A stretch of DNA of 18,442 bases from JAHFPN01 sp036559465. GTDB taxonomy: Bacteria > Pseudomonadota > Alphaproteobacteria > Rhizobiales > Xanthobacteraceae. The translations under genes were made by a program, and so were the position numbers. The stretch lies in the NCBI GenBank assembly GCA_036559465.1, contig DATBTC010000124.1, positions 1 to 18,442 of the forward strand, given 5' to 3'. This document shows, piece after piece, positions 1 to 6,935 of the stretch (position 1 is its first letter; every line of letters begins with the position of its first letter). The notes beneath the pieces are model-generated. The model was not told the origin of the DNA, did not search any database, and was given only the letters and a program-made list of their open reading frames with translations.

Positions 1-2
1 AA

Positions 3-110
3 CTCGGCGAGCCGTTCGAGGTCGCGCTGGCCGAGGTGCCGAAGGAATGCACGCAGGCGTTCGATGCCTGGCGCGCGGCGGTGCTTGGGAATGGAGTAGC
101 GCGGCCCTGA
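3..110 (+). CDS. C-terminal fragment of an unidentified protein
   Basis: An open frame enters from the left edge and stops with TGA at 108-110. It gives about 35 residues, beginning LGEPFEVALAEVPKE and ending GNGVARP. The composition (alternating acidic and hydrophobic residues, a TQAFDAWRAAV helix) looks like real protein, and the other two frames on this strand do not. I cannot name the family. It ends 21 bases before the first possible start of the radical SAM gene, so the two may be co-transcribed; its identity could therefore hint at the role of the radical SAM protein. The start and most of the gene lie outside the window. Confidence 0.5.
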   Translation, partial: LGEPFEVALAEVPKECTQAFDAWRAAVLGNGVARP

Positions 111-131
111 TCCCAAGCGTAAGTTGGACGC

Positions 132-1001
132 ATGACCCATGCTCGTCCGGGGGCGGCCATGACGCCGTTGTTCGACGTCATCCTGATCGAGACGCACAAC
201 ACCTGCACGCGCACGTGCTGGTTCTGCAAGTTCGGGCAGGAGCGCCAAGATGCCGCGACGCTGGAAATGGATTGGCCGACGATCGAGCGCATCGTGCACA
301 ATCTGCGCGACCTCGACTATGGCGGCCGGATCTCGTGGTTCTGGATCAACGAGCCGCTGACGGACCCGCGGCTGCTCGAAATCCTGCGGCTGACCAAGCG
401 CGAATGCCCGCGCGCGTTTCTTTCCTTGATCACCAACGGCGACCTGTTGACCGACGCGCTCTATCGCGATCTGCGCGAAAGCGGCTTGGATGCGCTGGGT
501 GTCAGCATCTACGACAACAAGACCGCTGAGCGGATGGAGCAACTCGCTCAGGACGAAAGGCTGGCATTGATCGACATGCGAAGGGTGCGCCCGCCGCAAC
601 TGGAGAACCGCGCCGGCAACGTCAAGCGAAAGGAACGGGTGTTTCAATCGGCGCAGCAGTACTGGCTCGACAAGGACTGCAAACGTCCATCCCACATGAT
701 GACCGTAAACGCCAAGGGACAGGTCGCGCTGTGCTGCTCGGACATGTATAGCGACGTCGTGATGGGCGACGTCGCCACCCACCGCCTGGAGCAGATCTGG
801 AACAACGAGTCGTTCCAGCGCTACCGCACGCACCTAGCCGAACGCGGGCGCAAGGGCCTTGCGCTATGCGAGAGCTGCTCGTTTCAGGGCACCGCGCCCA
901 CCGTGCATTATCCGCTGGATGGGCCGCCCGGCACGTCGCAGACACCGAGATGGTGGCGAGCGGCAAAACAATGGTGGCGGCCGAGCGCGATCTCGACGTG
1001 A
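132..1001 (+). CDS. Radical SAM/SPASM domain protein
   Basis: A 289-residue protein. The radical SAM CxxxCxxC motif is CTRTCWFC (Cys25, Cys29, Cys32), preceded by a beta strand (FDVILIETHNT). These cysteines are known in the family to bind the 4Fe-4S cluster that cleaves S-adenosylmethionine. The C-terminal part has a SPASM-like cysteine set: Cys183, Cys201-Cys202 and Cys246-x2-Cys249, with the usual context of a conserved strand (TVNAKGQVALCCSD) and 'IWNNESFQRYR'. SPASM domains bind extra Fe-S clusters and occur in enzymes that modify peptides or small molecules. At under 300 residues it is short for the family. The start is uncertain: Met10 at 159 is an alternative, and neither has a clear ribosome binding site. 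No precursor peptide is visible beside it, so the substrate is unknown. Family call is firm, function is not. Confidence 0.85.
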   Translation: MTHARPGAAMTPLFDVILIETHNTCTRTCWFCKFGQERQDAATLEMDWPTIERIVHNLRDLDYGGRISWFWINEPLTDPRLLEILRLTKRECPRAFLSLITNGDLLTDALYRDLRESGLDALGVSIYDNKTAERMEQLAQDERLALIDMRRVRPPQLENRAGNVKRKERVFQSAQQYWLDKDCKRPSHMMTVNAKGQVALCCSDMYSDVVMGDVATHRLEQIWNNESFQRYRTHLAERGRKGLALCESCSFQGTAPTVHYPLDGPPGTSQTPRWWRAAKQWWRPSAIST

Positions 1002-1036
1002 ACCCGCGCGGTCTATTTTCCGGCTATAACGAGGAT

Positions 1037-1534
1037 CTAGTTCGGATCGATCCGCGAATTGACGCGCGAGCCCGAGGCGTAGGGCGTCGGCATCACGTCC
1101 TTGTAGGTGAGCACGGAGCCGGCTTCGCGCAGGCGGAACGCTACCTTGTCTCCGCCCTCCACCGCTTCGACTTCATAGACCCGGCCAGCGGCGAAGTTGG
1201 TCGTCACCGTACCGGACCCATACCGATTCCCGACCGAGTAATGAACCAAGATCTGATGCCTGCCGGGCAGCACATAGACGACCGAGCAGCAGGCGGATTC
1301 GAACATCCCGCGCACGCTCTTGCCGTCGACGTTATGGATCATGGTCATCGTCAGCGGCCTGCTCAGCGACGCCAGGTTGGTGACTATCTTGCCGTAAACG
1401 GTCGCGACCTGCGCCGCAGTGCGCCGCGAGCCTTCATAGGCGTGCCGCTTGTCGATCGGCACCGGCTGCGCAAACGCGCCATGCGTCGCGACGAGCGCGG
1501 CCGCGACGACAGCCGCCAGTTTCAGCGCGGTCAT
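1037..1534 (-). CDS. Secreted periplasmic protein of unknown function
   Basis: 165 residues if it starts at the ATG at 1534. That start is chosen because GGGAGGG lies 6 bases upstream and because it begins directly with a signal peptide: MTALKL, a hydrophobic Ala/Val stretch, then a likely signal peptidase I site after AFA (residue 22). The frame continues further upstream, but that part is basic and not signal-like. The mature part has YEGSRRTAAQVATV, then NVDGKSVRG, a double cysteine FESACCS (Cys82-Cys83), LPGRHQILVHYS and AAGRVYEVEAVEG. This order of short motifs resembles small periplasmic beta-rich proteins and lipoproteins with 'Y.G..R....A ... VDG ... LPG.H.i.V.Y ... G..Y'; the resemblance is from memory. 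It lies 72 bases downstream of the hemerythrin gene on the same strand and may share its transcript. No enzyme motif seen. Confidence 0.75.
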   Translation of the reverse strand: MTALKLAAVVAAALVATHGAFAQPVPIDKRHAYEGSRRTAAQVATVYGKIVTNLASLSRPLTMTMIHNVDGKSVRGMFESACCSVVYVLPGRHQILVHYSVGNRYGSGTVTTNFAAGRVYEVEAVEGGDKVAFRLREAGSVLTYKDVMPTPYASGSRVNSRIDPN

Positions 1535-1606
1535 GATTTGCCCTCCCCCTTCACGATGGCGACGTTTCGGGGATGCGGGCGCGCTATGCAACGGCCGCTG
1601 ATGCGT

Positions 1607-2191
1607 TCAGCGCTGCAGCAGCGCCGGGATGACGATGTCCTCCTCGTCGTCCAGATGGCGACCGAGGATGCGGTCGAGCTTCTGGGCGTCGTCGAGTGCG
1701 CGGCCGACGGAGTCGCGATCGGCGCGCTCGGCCGAGAGTTCGTTCAGGTGCCGCTCCACGGCGTCGAGGCTTTCCTCGAGCACGCGATGATCGCCGTCCA
1801 AGAGATCGACCGGACGTACGAGCTGCGGAAACACCTGCTTGAATTTCGGGAAATAGTGGTTGTCCTCGATGTGATGATGCACGTGGGCGTGGCCGACGAA
1901 ATGCCGCCCGAGGCTGCGCAGCTCGCCGAGCAGCAGCCCGCCTTGCATGTCGCCGGGTGCGATTTCCGAAAGCTCGGCCAGGCCCTTGGCGAGTGCGGCG
2001 GATTCGGAGCGCAGCGCGCGGTGCACGGCCTGCCAGAATTCGGCGAGCCCCGCGTAGTTGGCGTGCTTCGGCCAATCCTTGGCCGGGATTGCAAACAGCA
2101 GCGCGCGCAATTCTGCGCTCAAGCCGTCGCGGGTCGCGAGGTTGTTCTGCGGCGAGGAATAGTCGGGGAACGTGATGGGGTTCTCGGACAC
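1607..2191 (-). CDS. Hemerythrin HHE-domain protein
   Basis: 194 residues starting with GTG. The diagnostic metal ligands of a four-helix hemerythrin domain are present: a His-rich helix HAHVHHHIEDNHYFP (residues 101-115), DHRVLEE (His135, Glu139) and HLDDEEDIVIP (His179, Glu183). In this family the His and carboxylate residues hold a di-iron centre that binds O2 or related ligands; known roles include oxygen or NO sensing, iron handling and oxidative-stress protection. No DNA-binding, kinase or membrane segment is fused to it, so it is probably a soluble cytoplasmic protein. There is no clear Shine-Dalgarno sequence before the GTG; a possible promoter lies so close that the transcript could be leaderless. 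The secreted protein at 1037-1534 follows it. The GNAT gene at 2287 is divergent, with 95 bases between the starts. Confidence 0.88.
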   Translation of the reverse strand: MSENPITFPDYSSPQNNLATRDGLSAELRALLFAIPAKDWPKHANYAGLAEFWQAVHRALRSESAALAKGLAELSEIAPGDMQGGLLLGELRSLGRHFVGHAHVHHHIEDNHYFPKFKQVFPQLVRPVDLLDGDHRVLEESLDAVERHLNELSAERADRDSVGRALDDAQKLDRILGRHLDDEEDIVIPALLQR

Positions 2192-2197
2192 GGCACT

Positions 2198-2225
2198 TAT
2201 TTAGTCGTGTCCGCTCGCGGTTCAA
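2198..2225 (-). promoter_or_regulatory. Possible promoter of the hemerythrin gene
   Basis: On the minus strand TTGAAC (2220-2225) and TAAATA (2198-2203) are separated by 16 bases, a tolerable match to -35 and -10 elements. The expected transcription start falls on or next to the GTG start codon at 2191, which would make the mRNA leaderless; this fits the absence of a ribosome binding site. Both hexamers are imperfect, so this is a suggestion only. Confidence 0.25.
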
Positions 2226-2286
2226 CCCCATTTGGTTCTTTGCGGCTGGGCTTGACGCGGGCATCCCGGTTATCGAGTCTTCCATC

Positions 2287-2562
2287 GTGTCCGACGAAGT
2301 CAAAAACAACCCAGCGCAAGGCCGCTTCGAGCTTGCCGCCGAAGGCGGAACGGCGGCTGCCTATTACGACCTGTCGCCCGGCGTCATCACATTCACGCAT
2401 ACAGAAGTTCCGCGGGCGCTCGAGGGCCGTGGGATCGGCTCGAAGCTCGCGCGCGGCGCGCTCGATGCCGTGCGCGCGCAGGGCTTGAAAGTGGTGGCCG
2501 AGTGTCCGTTCATCCGGGGCTATATCGAGCGCCATCCGGAATTTCAGGATCTGCTGGTTTAG
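2287..2562 (+). CDS. Small GNAT-fold N-acetyltransferase (YjdJ/COG2388 type)
   Basis: 91 residues, GTG start. It has the compact form of the GNAT fold: a first strand ending in ITFTHTEVP, the acetyl-CoA pyrophosphate-binding loop EGRGIGSKL (about residues 46-54) and the characteristic end CPFIRGYIERHPEFQDLL (from Cys73). This Cys-Pro-Phe-(I/V)-x-x-(Y)-I-x-x-HP signature is typical of the small COG2388/YjdJ acetyltransferases, related to the human GATD1/NATD1-type proteins. The physiological substrate of this group is not known to me. It is a stand-alone gene, divergent from the hemerythrin gene and followed by a 306-base gap. No good ribosome binding site is visible upstream of the GTG. Length matches the family, and the protein looks intact. 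Confidence 0.85.
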   Translation: MSDEVKNNPAQGRFELAAEGGTAAAYYDLSPGVITFTHTEVPRALEGRGIGSKLARGALDAVRAQGLKVVAECPFIRGYIERHPEFQDLLV

Positions 2563-2700
2563 TTTTGCCGCAGCGGCGGCGAAATCGTGACGGCGATTCC
2601 AAGTGTGAAGTGCCGCGGCTTGACAATCCGCCGCGCAGGTCCAGACTGAAATCGCCGGACTCATCATGAGCCGGCGTGCAAAGCCCACCCGGAGGTTTTG

Positions 2701-2763
2701 ATGACACCACCGGAGAAGTATGCCGCCAAGATCGCTGCGGCAGGCGTTTGGGCTGCGGCGTAG
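2701..2763 (+). CDS. Possible 20-residue leader peptide
   Basis: A 20-codon ORF (MTPPEKYAAKIAAAG..., ending in Ala-Ala-Ala and TAG). It is preceded by GGAGG at 2691-2695, five bases before the ATG, which is as good a ribosome binding site as any in the window. Eight of the 20 residues are alanine. It is too short for a usual gene call. It sits 105 bases ahead of the DUF2189 gene, with a hairpin in between, an arrangement like a translated leader; it could equally be the remnant of a longer gene or chance. No similarity to any protein I know. Confidence 0.3.
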   Translation: MTPPEKYAAKIAAAGVWAAA

Positions 2764-2790
2764 CGGCCACCCACGAACGACGCGTCGAGA

Positions 2791-2807
2791 GCGGCCTCCT
2801 GGGCCGC
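2791..2807 (+). promoter_or_regulatory. Hairpin with an anti-Shine-Dalgarno loop ahead of DUF2189
   Basis: GCGGCC (2791-2796) and GGCCGC (2802-2807) form a perfect 6-bp stem around TCCTG. The sequence CCTCCT at 2795-2800, in the stem edge and loop, is exactly complementary to AGGAGG at 2857-2862, the ribosome binding site of the DUF2189 gene. Alternative pairing could therefore hide or expose that site. There is no U-tract, so it is not an intrinsic terminator. Function is inferred only from complementarity. Confidence 0.3.
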
Positions 2808-2868
2808 ATCAGTGAGGCATGGCCCGCCCTGGCCGCCCTCGGCGCGATACATCGTGAGGAGGTAAAAC

Positions 2869-3765
2869 ATGGCGCGTTCACACGTTCTCGCCGGCCCCGG
2901 CGTTCGCCCGGCCCATCCGATCATCCGCAAGATAAGTCCCGCGGATCTCATCGACGCCCTGCGCAAGGGCTACGAGGACTTGGCGGCGATGCCGAGCCAC
3001 GCGGTATTTCTCTGCCTGATCTATCCTGTCGTCGGCCTGATCATCTGGCGAATTGCGATCGGCTACGACGTGCTGCCGCTTCTGTTTCCGCTCGCCGCCG
3101 GCTTTGCGCTGATCGGACCGTTCGCCGCGCTTGGGCTCTACGAGCTGTCGCGCCGCCGCGAGCAAGGTCTTGATCCCTACTGGTCGCATGCCTTCGACGT
3201 GTTCCGCTCGCCCTCGTTCGGCGCCATTGCGGCGCTCGGTCTGCTGCTGGTGGTGATTTTCTTCGTATGGCTCGCGGTGGCGCAGGCGATCTATGTTTCT
3301 GCATTCGGCGACATGCCAGCGGCCAGCGTTCCGGATTTCTTTCGCCAGGTGCTCACGACGCCATCCGGCTGGATGCTCATTCTCATCGGCAACGGCATCG
3401 GCTTCTTGTTCGCCGTGCTGGTGTTGATCATCAGCGTAGTGTCGTTCCCGCTGCTGCTGGATCGCGACGTGGGCGCGGCGGTCGCGGTGCTCACCTCGAT
3501 CCGGGTGGTGCTCGCGAACCCGATGACGATGGCGCTGTGGGGCCTGATCGTCGCGGCACTCTTATTGCTCGGGTCGCTGCCGTTCCTCATCGGCCTCACC
3601 GTGGTGATGCCGCTCTTGGGGCACGCGACCTGGCATCTCTATCGCAAGGCAGTGGAGCCCGACTCGAATCCTGCTAAATTGCGCCCGCGTCCTGAGAGTT
3701 CACCGCGCTATGCCGCCGACTTCCCGGCCGTGATCTTCGAATGGTTGCGCAACAGCCGGCGATAG
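2869..3765 (+). CDS. DUF2189 integral membrane protein
   Basis: 298 residues. The start is fixed by AGGAGG six bases before the ATG. After a soluble N-terminus with IRKISPADLIDALRKGYEDL (residues about 19-38), it has several hydrophobic segments: near residues 44-64 (VFLCLIYPVVGLIIW), 70-90, 115-140, 168-195 and 220-250. The motif YELSRRREQGLDPYW after the second segment, and PLLLDRDVGAAVAVLTS in the later loop, are typical of the DUF2189/COG5473 family, whose members are inner-membrane proteins without a known activity. The tail is soluble and basic. Length is normal for the family, and it stands alone transcriptionally apart from the possible leader upstream. The family call is confident; no function can be assigned. 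Confidence 0.88.
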   Translation: MARSHVLAGPGVRPAHPIIRKISPADLIDALRKGYEDLAAMPSHAVFLCLIYPVVGLIIWRIAIGYDVLPLLFPLAAGFALIGPFAALGLYELSRRREQGLDPYWSHAFDVFRSPSFGAIAALGLLLVVIFFVWLAVAQAIYVSAFGDMPAASVPDFFRQVLTTPSGWMLILIGNGIGFLFAVLVLIISVVSFPLLLDRDVGAAVAVLTSIRVVLANPMTMALWGLIVAALLLLGSLPFLIGLTVVMPLLGHATWHLYRKAVEPDSNPAKLRPRPESSPRYAADFPAVIFEWLRNSRR

Positions 3766-3893
3766 CCCCATCGCAAGAATTGCGGTCAGCGTTCGCCGAG
3801 CCACGCGTTCGGCAGGAAATAGATTCCGGCCGGCGGACTGGTTCGTGTATGATTTCCAGGTAATTGTCGCCCATGTCGGGACGGAGGAAACCA

Positions 3894-4871
3894 ATGAAGT
3901 TGCACCGCGTAGGCCTGATGATCGTTTTGCTCGGGATCGCACTGCTCGCATTGTTGCCGACAGGCGGCTTCGCGCAGAGTTATCCCGACCGGCCGCTTAG
4001 GATCGTGGTGCCGATTGGTCCCGGCGGCGGCTACGACTTCGTCGGCCGGATTCTCGCGGATCAAATGACCAAACGGCTCGGTCAGCCGGTCGTGGTAGAA
4101 AACCGGCCGGGTGCCGGCACGATCATCGGCACGCAATCGGTCGTGACCTCGCCGGCCGACGGCTACACCCTGCTGGTCGGCGGGCTCAGCAATATCGTCT
4201 TCAATGTGGGCCTCTACAAGAAGCTCACCTACGATCCGCTGATCGATCTGGTGCCAATCGCACTGGTCTACAATCTTTCGTACGTTTTAGTCGGAGCGAC
4301 TAACCTGCCTTACTCCACGGCGAAAGAGATCGTCGAAGCGGCGAAGAAGAATCCGGAGGCGATTAAACTCGCAAATGCTGGCGCCGGCACCGGGCAGCAT
4401 CTGGTTGGTGCCGCGTTCATCAAGTTCACCGGCACGCGCATGCTCGAGGTGCCCTACAAGTCCTCGCCGGCGGTGTTCGCCGATTTGCTGCCGGGCCGTG
4501 TCGATCTGTTTTTCGATTCCATCACCGGCGCGTTGCCGCACATCAAGGCCGGACGCGCCAAGGGCATCGCCATTCTCGCTTCCAAACGCAGCCCGATGCT
4601 GCCCGACGTGCCGACCATGACGGAGTCGGGCGTGCCTAATATGGAGATCGATTCCTGGATCGGCCTGTTCGCACCGGCCAAGACACCGCCTGCGGTCATC
4701 GCGCGGCTGCAGCGGGAAATCGCGGCGGCGCTGCCGGAGCTCAAGGAACGCATTGAGGCCTCGGGCGGCACGGTCGTGGACATGGCTCCGGACAAGCTCG
4801 ACGCCTTCGTCAAAGCGGAATCCGGGCGCTGGCTGCAGATCATCCGCGAGACGGGTATTCAGCTCGATTGA
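3894..4871 (+). CDS. Bug/TctC-family periplasmic solute-binding protein
   Basis: 325 residues from the ATG at 3894, chosen over 3864 because GGAGG (3883-3887) lies six bases upstream and the protein then begins with a signal peptide (MKLHRVGLMIV..., cleavage after GGFA). The mature start YPDRPLRIVVPIGPGG, followed by ENRPGAGTIIGTQ, SPADGYTLL, GGLSNIVFNVGLYKKL and DLLPGRVDLFFDS, is diagnostic of the Bug family, the extracytoplasmic component of tripartite tricarboxylate transporters. Such proteins bind carboxylates or related small acids. The membrane partners TctA and TctB are not in the window, so this is an orphan receptor, as is common in this family. The ligand cannot be read from sequence. 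It ends 11 bases from the convergent stop of the ModA-like gene. Confidence 0.93.
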   Translation: MKLHRVGLMIVLLGIALLALLPTGGFAQSYPDRPLRIVVPIGPGGGYDFVGRILADQMTKRLGQPVVVENRPGAGTIIGTQSVVTSPADGYTLLVGGLSNIVFNVGLYKKLTYDPLIDLVPIALVYNLSYVLVGATNLPYSTAKEIVEAAKKNPEAIKLANAGAGTGQHLVGAAFIKFTGTRMLEVPYKSSPAVFADLLPGRVDLFFDSITGALPHIKAGRAKGIAILASKRSPMLPDVPTMTESGVPNMEIDSWIGLFAPAKTPPAVIARLQREIAAALPELKERIEASGGTVVDMAPDKLDAFVKAESGRWLQIIRETGIQLD

Positions 4872-4882
4872 GCCTTAAGAAG

Positions 4883-5647
4883 CTAGGGCGCGCGCTCCAT
4901 CCCTCGCCCCTTCAGCACCGCTTCCACATTCGGCGCGGCGAGTGCGGCGATGAGTGCTTTCGCGGCGTCCGCGTCTTTCGCGGCCGCGCCAAGGCCAACG
5001 GCGTAGGTGGTGTAGTTCTGGATTTCGGCCGGCAGCGGGCCGACGAGGGTCACGCCTTTCACCGCAAGGATCTCGCTGATCTGGTGCAGGCCGATCTCGG
5101 CCTGGCCGGTCGCGACGCGCTCAGCGACGAGCCCGCCGGGCACCAAGATAGTTTTGCCCTTGATCGTGTCGGCAACGCCGATACGGGCGAGCATGGCCGC
5201 CACGTAGATGCCGCTCGAGCCGAGGCCGGTTGGATCACCGTGCGCGACTGCACGCGCGGCGATCAGCGTGCGCTTGAACGCATCGACCGTGCTGATGTCC
5301 GGAAGCGGTGCGCCCTGCTTGACCGCGACACCGACGCCGACGCGGGCCAGATCGAAGCGGCTGCCGGCGGCGATTTTGCCGGCACGGATCAAATCGTCGA
5401 TCATCGCGGGCGTGTTTACGGTGACGTCGAATGCCTCGCCTTCGCGGATGCGGCGCGACAAAACCCCGGCGGTGGCGTTGTCCACGGTCACCTTGTGCCC
5501 CGTCCGCTTCTCGAACTCCGGGATCACCGAGAGCACGACCTCCTTCATCGCGCCTGTGGTGAGCAGTTTGATCTCGGCAGCTGGTGCGGACTGTGCGAGT
5601 CCTGCGAGCACTGCCATTGCTACGGCTCCAACAATTCCACTTCTCAC
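4883..5647 (-). CDS. ModA-like (type 2) periplasmic substrate-binding protein
   Basis: 254 residues from a GTG at 5647. GGGAG lies six bases upstream and overlaps the stop codon of the nitroreductase gene, so the two are almost certainly translated from one mRNA. A signal peptide covers about residues 1-24 (VRSGIVGAVAMAVLAGLAQS, then APAA before EIKLLTTGAM). The mature part has the SBP_bac_11/ModA pattern: TTGAMKEVVLSVIPEFEKRTG, GEAFDVTVNTPAMIDDLI, and DPTGLGSSGIYVAAML. ModA proteins bind molybdate or tungstate, but this broader family also binds other solutes, and the residues seen here do not prove molybdate. No modB or modC follows, so the permease must be encoded elsewhere or the protein has another role. 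A longer in-frame reading reaches into the nitroreductase gene but is antisense-free overlap with no start signal. Confidence 0.87.
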   Translation of the reverse strand: MRSGIVGAVAMAVLAGLAQSAPAAEIKLLTTGAMKEVVLSVIPEFEKRTGHKVTVDNATAGVLSRRIREGEAFDVTVNTPAMIDDLIRAGKIAAGSRFDLARVGVGVAVKQGAPLPDISTVDAFKRTLIAARAVAHGDPTGLGSSGIYVAAMLARIGVADTIKGKTILVPGGLVAERVATGQAEIGLHQISEILAVKGVTLVGPLPAEIQNYTTYAVGLGAAAKDADAAKALIAALAAPNVEAVLKGRGMERAP

Positions 5648-5657
5648 GATCGTCTCC

Positions 5658-6473
5658 CTACTCGATCCGCCCGGAAGGATTCGCAACCGGCCCGGTGAGT
5701 GCTGCGCGCCAGGCGCCGAGGCGCTTGTCGGCATCTTCCCATTTTTCGATGTCTTCGAGCCCACGATACATGGCGAACTGGCGCACGTCGGAAATGTAGT
5801 AATCGACCAGCGCCTGCGGGCGATATTTTTCGGGCTCGTAGCGGTTCCAGTGCACGATCTGCTCGAGCGGCCGGCGGTAGCGCGAGGCCAGATCCTTCTC
5901 CGGCACGCCGATCGGGATGGTTCCGATGGCGCGCGAAGCCGCGGGATAGCCGAGCAGCTTGCGCAGGTCGTTGTTGGTGGTGTCCTCGCCGCCGCCCGAG
6001 AGCCACGCGGATGTGAGCCCAACCGCGGTGACGGCGAGTTGGATGTTCTGCACCGCCGCGCCGATCGAGGCGAGCAGGATGCGCTCGTTGTTCTCGGCGT
6101 ATTCGCGCTCCCATTCCGGCGTTGTGGCTTTCGGAAAGGCCGCGGTCCAGCGCTCGTCGGCCAGCACCATCATGATCGCGACGGTGTTGGCCATGTAGGT
6201 CTTCTTCACCGCGGGAAAGCCCTTGGAGTGATCGATCAGCCGGTTGGATTGAGCCAGGAAAATATCGAGCACCCGCTCGCGCATGGCCGGGTCGTCGATA
6301 ATCAGAATGTCGAAACATTGCGAGTTGGCGCCGGTTGGCGCCCAGCGCGCCGCCTCGGCGATCTGCAGGAGCACGGCGCGATCCACGCTGCGCCCGGATT
6401 CGAAGCGGCGGACGCTGCGGCGCCGGCGAACGACGTCGATCAGATGCGCGTAGGAGTCTTGTTGTGTTTCCAT
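5658..6473 (-). CDS. Nitroreductase-family FMN-dependent oxidoreductase
   Basis: 271 residues if it starts at the ATG at 6473 (METQQDSYAHL). The frame extends up to a TTG at 6542, but that extension has no family character. RRRRSVRRF (residues 16-24) and APTGANSQ (45-52) are the FMN-binding signatures of the nitroreductase fold; the central helix IGAAVQNIQLAVTAVGL and the late IPIGVPE also fit. Family members are usually homodimers that use NAD(P)H to reduce nitro groups, quinones, flavins or other electrophiles, or carry out dehydrogenations. The physiological substrate here is unknown. Ten bases after its stop a ModA-like binding protein begins, so a link with a transported substrate is possible. 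The long C-terminal region (about residues 200-271) goes beyond the minimal fold. Confidence 0.9.
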   Translation of the reverse strand: METQQDSYAHLIDVVRRRRSVRRFESGRSVDRAVLLQIAEAARWAPTGANSQCFDILIIDDPAMRERVLDIFLAQSNRLIDHSKGFPAVKKTYMANTVAIMMVLADERWTAAFPKATTPEWEREYAENNERILLASIGAAVQNIQLAVTAVGLTSAWLSGGGEDTTNNDLRKLLGYPAASRAIGTIPIGVPEKDLASRYRRPLEQIVHWNRYEPEKYRPQALVDYYISDVRQFAMYRGLEDIEKWEDADKRLGAWRAALTGPVANPSGRIE

Positions 6474-6604
6474 GGACGTTTCCCCGGATGGATCAGCAGG
6501 ATGCCACGCGAGTGCGGCGGATGTCATGGCCCGCTCGCGCAATCGTGCGGAATGGCGACCGGCAGAGTGTAGTAAATTGAAACCTCAAGATGGAGGACCG
6601 AGCC

Positions 6605-6844
6605 ATGAAACTGCACCTGCAATCGGCCGTGCTTGCCGCGGCAGCCGTGCTCGCGCTTACGGGATCCGCATTCACGCAGGAAACGGTACGGGCCAACGAG
6701 CGCTATTGTCTGCAATCGTACGATCCGTCGCCGGCGCCACTGCTCTGCCGTTTCGAGAGCCTACAGCAGTGTTCCGCGTCGCGGACCTCGCCGTCGGACT
6801 ATTGCCTGCTCAATCCAATTCTCGCGTTCCGCGAGCGGCACTGA
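6605..6844 (+). CDS. Small secreted Cys-rich protein, DUF3551-like (copy 1)
   Basis: 79 residues from the ATG at 6605; GGAGG lies eight bases upstream. An N-terminal signal peptide (MKLHLQSAVLAAAAVLAL) is followed by a short mature part with four cysteines, Cys35, Cys48, Cys56 and Cys67, probably forming two disulfides in the periplasm. The end CxxNPxxxF (YCLLNPILAF) and the middle CRFESLQQC match the pattern of DUF3551, a family of small exported proteins common in Bradyrhizobium and relatives; their function is unknown to me. A second copy lies at 7260-7496 with nearly the same cysteine spacing. The nitroreductase gene is divergent, with 131 bases between the starts. Confidence 0.75.
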   Translation: MKLHLQSAVLAAAAVLALTGSAFTQETVRANERYCLQSYDPSPAPLLCRFESLQQCSASRTSPSDYCLLNPILAFRERH

Positions 6845-6935
6845 CGAACGCGCTCCCAGACGCCTATCGGGAACCGCGCTAGGATGAGGTTATCGGCGGA
6901 TTGCGATTCTCCCGCCTGCTAGAGAGGAACAACCC

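Larger units (their letters stand above)
2563..2868. other. 306-base gap holding a possible leader ORF and hairpin
   Basis: No convincing full-length gene lies here on either strand. What can be seen is a 20-codon ORF with a strong ribosome binding site (2701-2763), a perfect 6-bp hairpin (2791-2807), and the strong AGGAGG ribosome binding site of the next gene at 2857-2862. A minus-strand frame starting at 2870 (MFYLLTMYRAEG...) looks faintly protein-like, but it lacks a ribosome binding site and matches nothing I recognise. The stretch may also contain decayed coding sequence. Confidence 0.5.

Noticed and set aside
866..2488. Long plus-strand open frame of 540 codons
   Set aside because: It runs antisense to the secreted protein and hemerythrin genes, which have clear domains, a signal peptide and start signals. 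High GC content keeps the opposite frame open; its translation has no recognisable family.
2664..2870. Minus-strand frame MFYLLTMYRAEG... as a YciI/DGPF-domain gene
   Set aside because: The first residues look suggestive, but the DGPF motif and the rest of the domain are missing, there is no ribosome binding site, and its start overlaps the well-supported DUF2189 start.
5208..6572. Plus-strand open frame of 454 codons
   Set aside because: It is antisense to the ModA-like and nitroreductase genes, both well supported by motifs.
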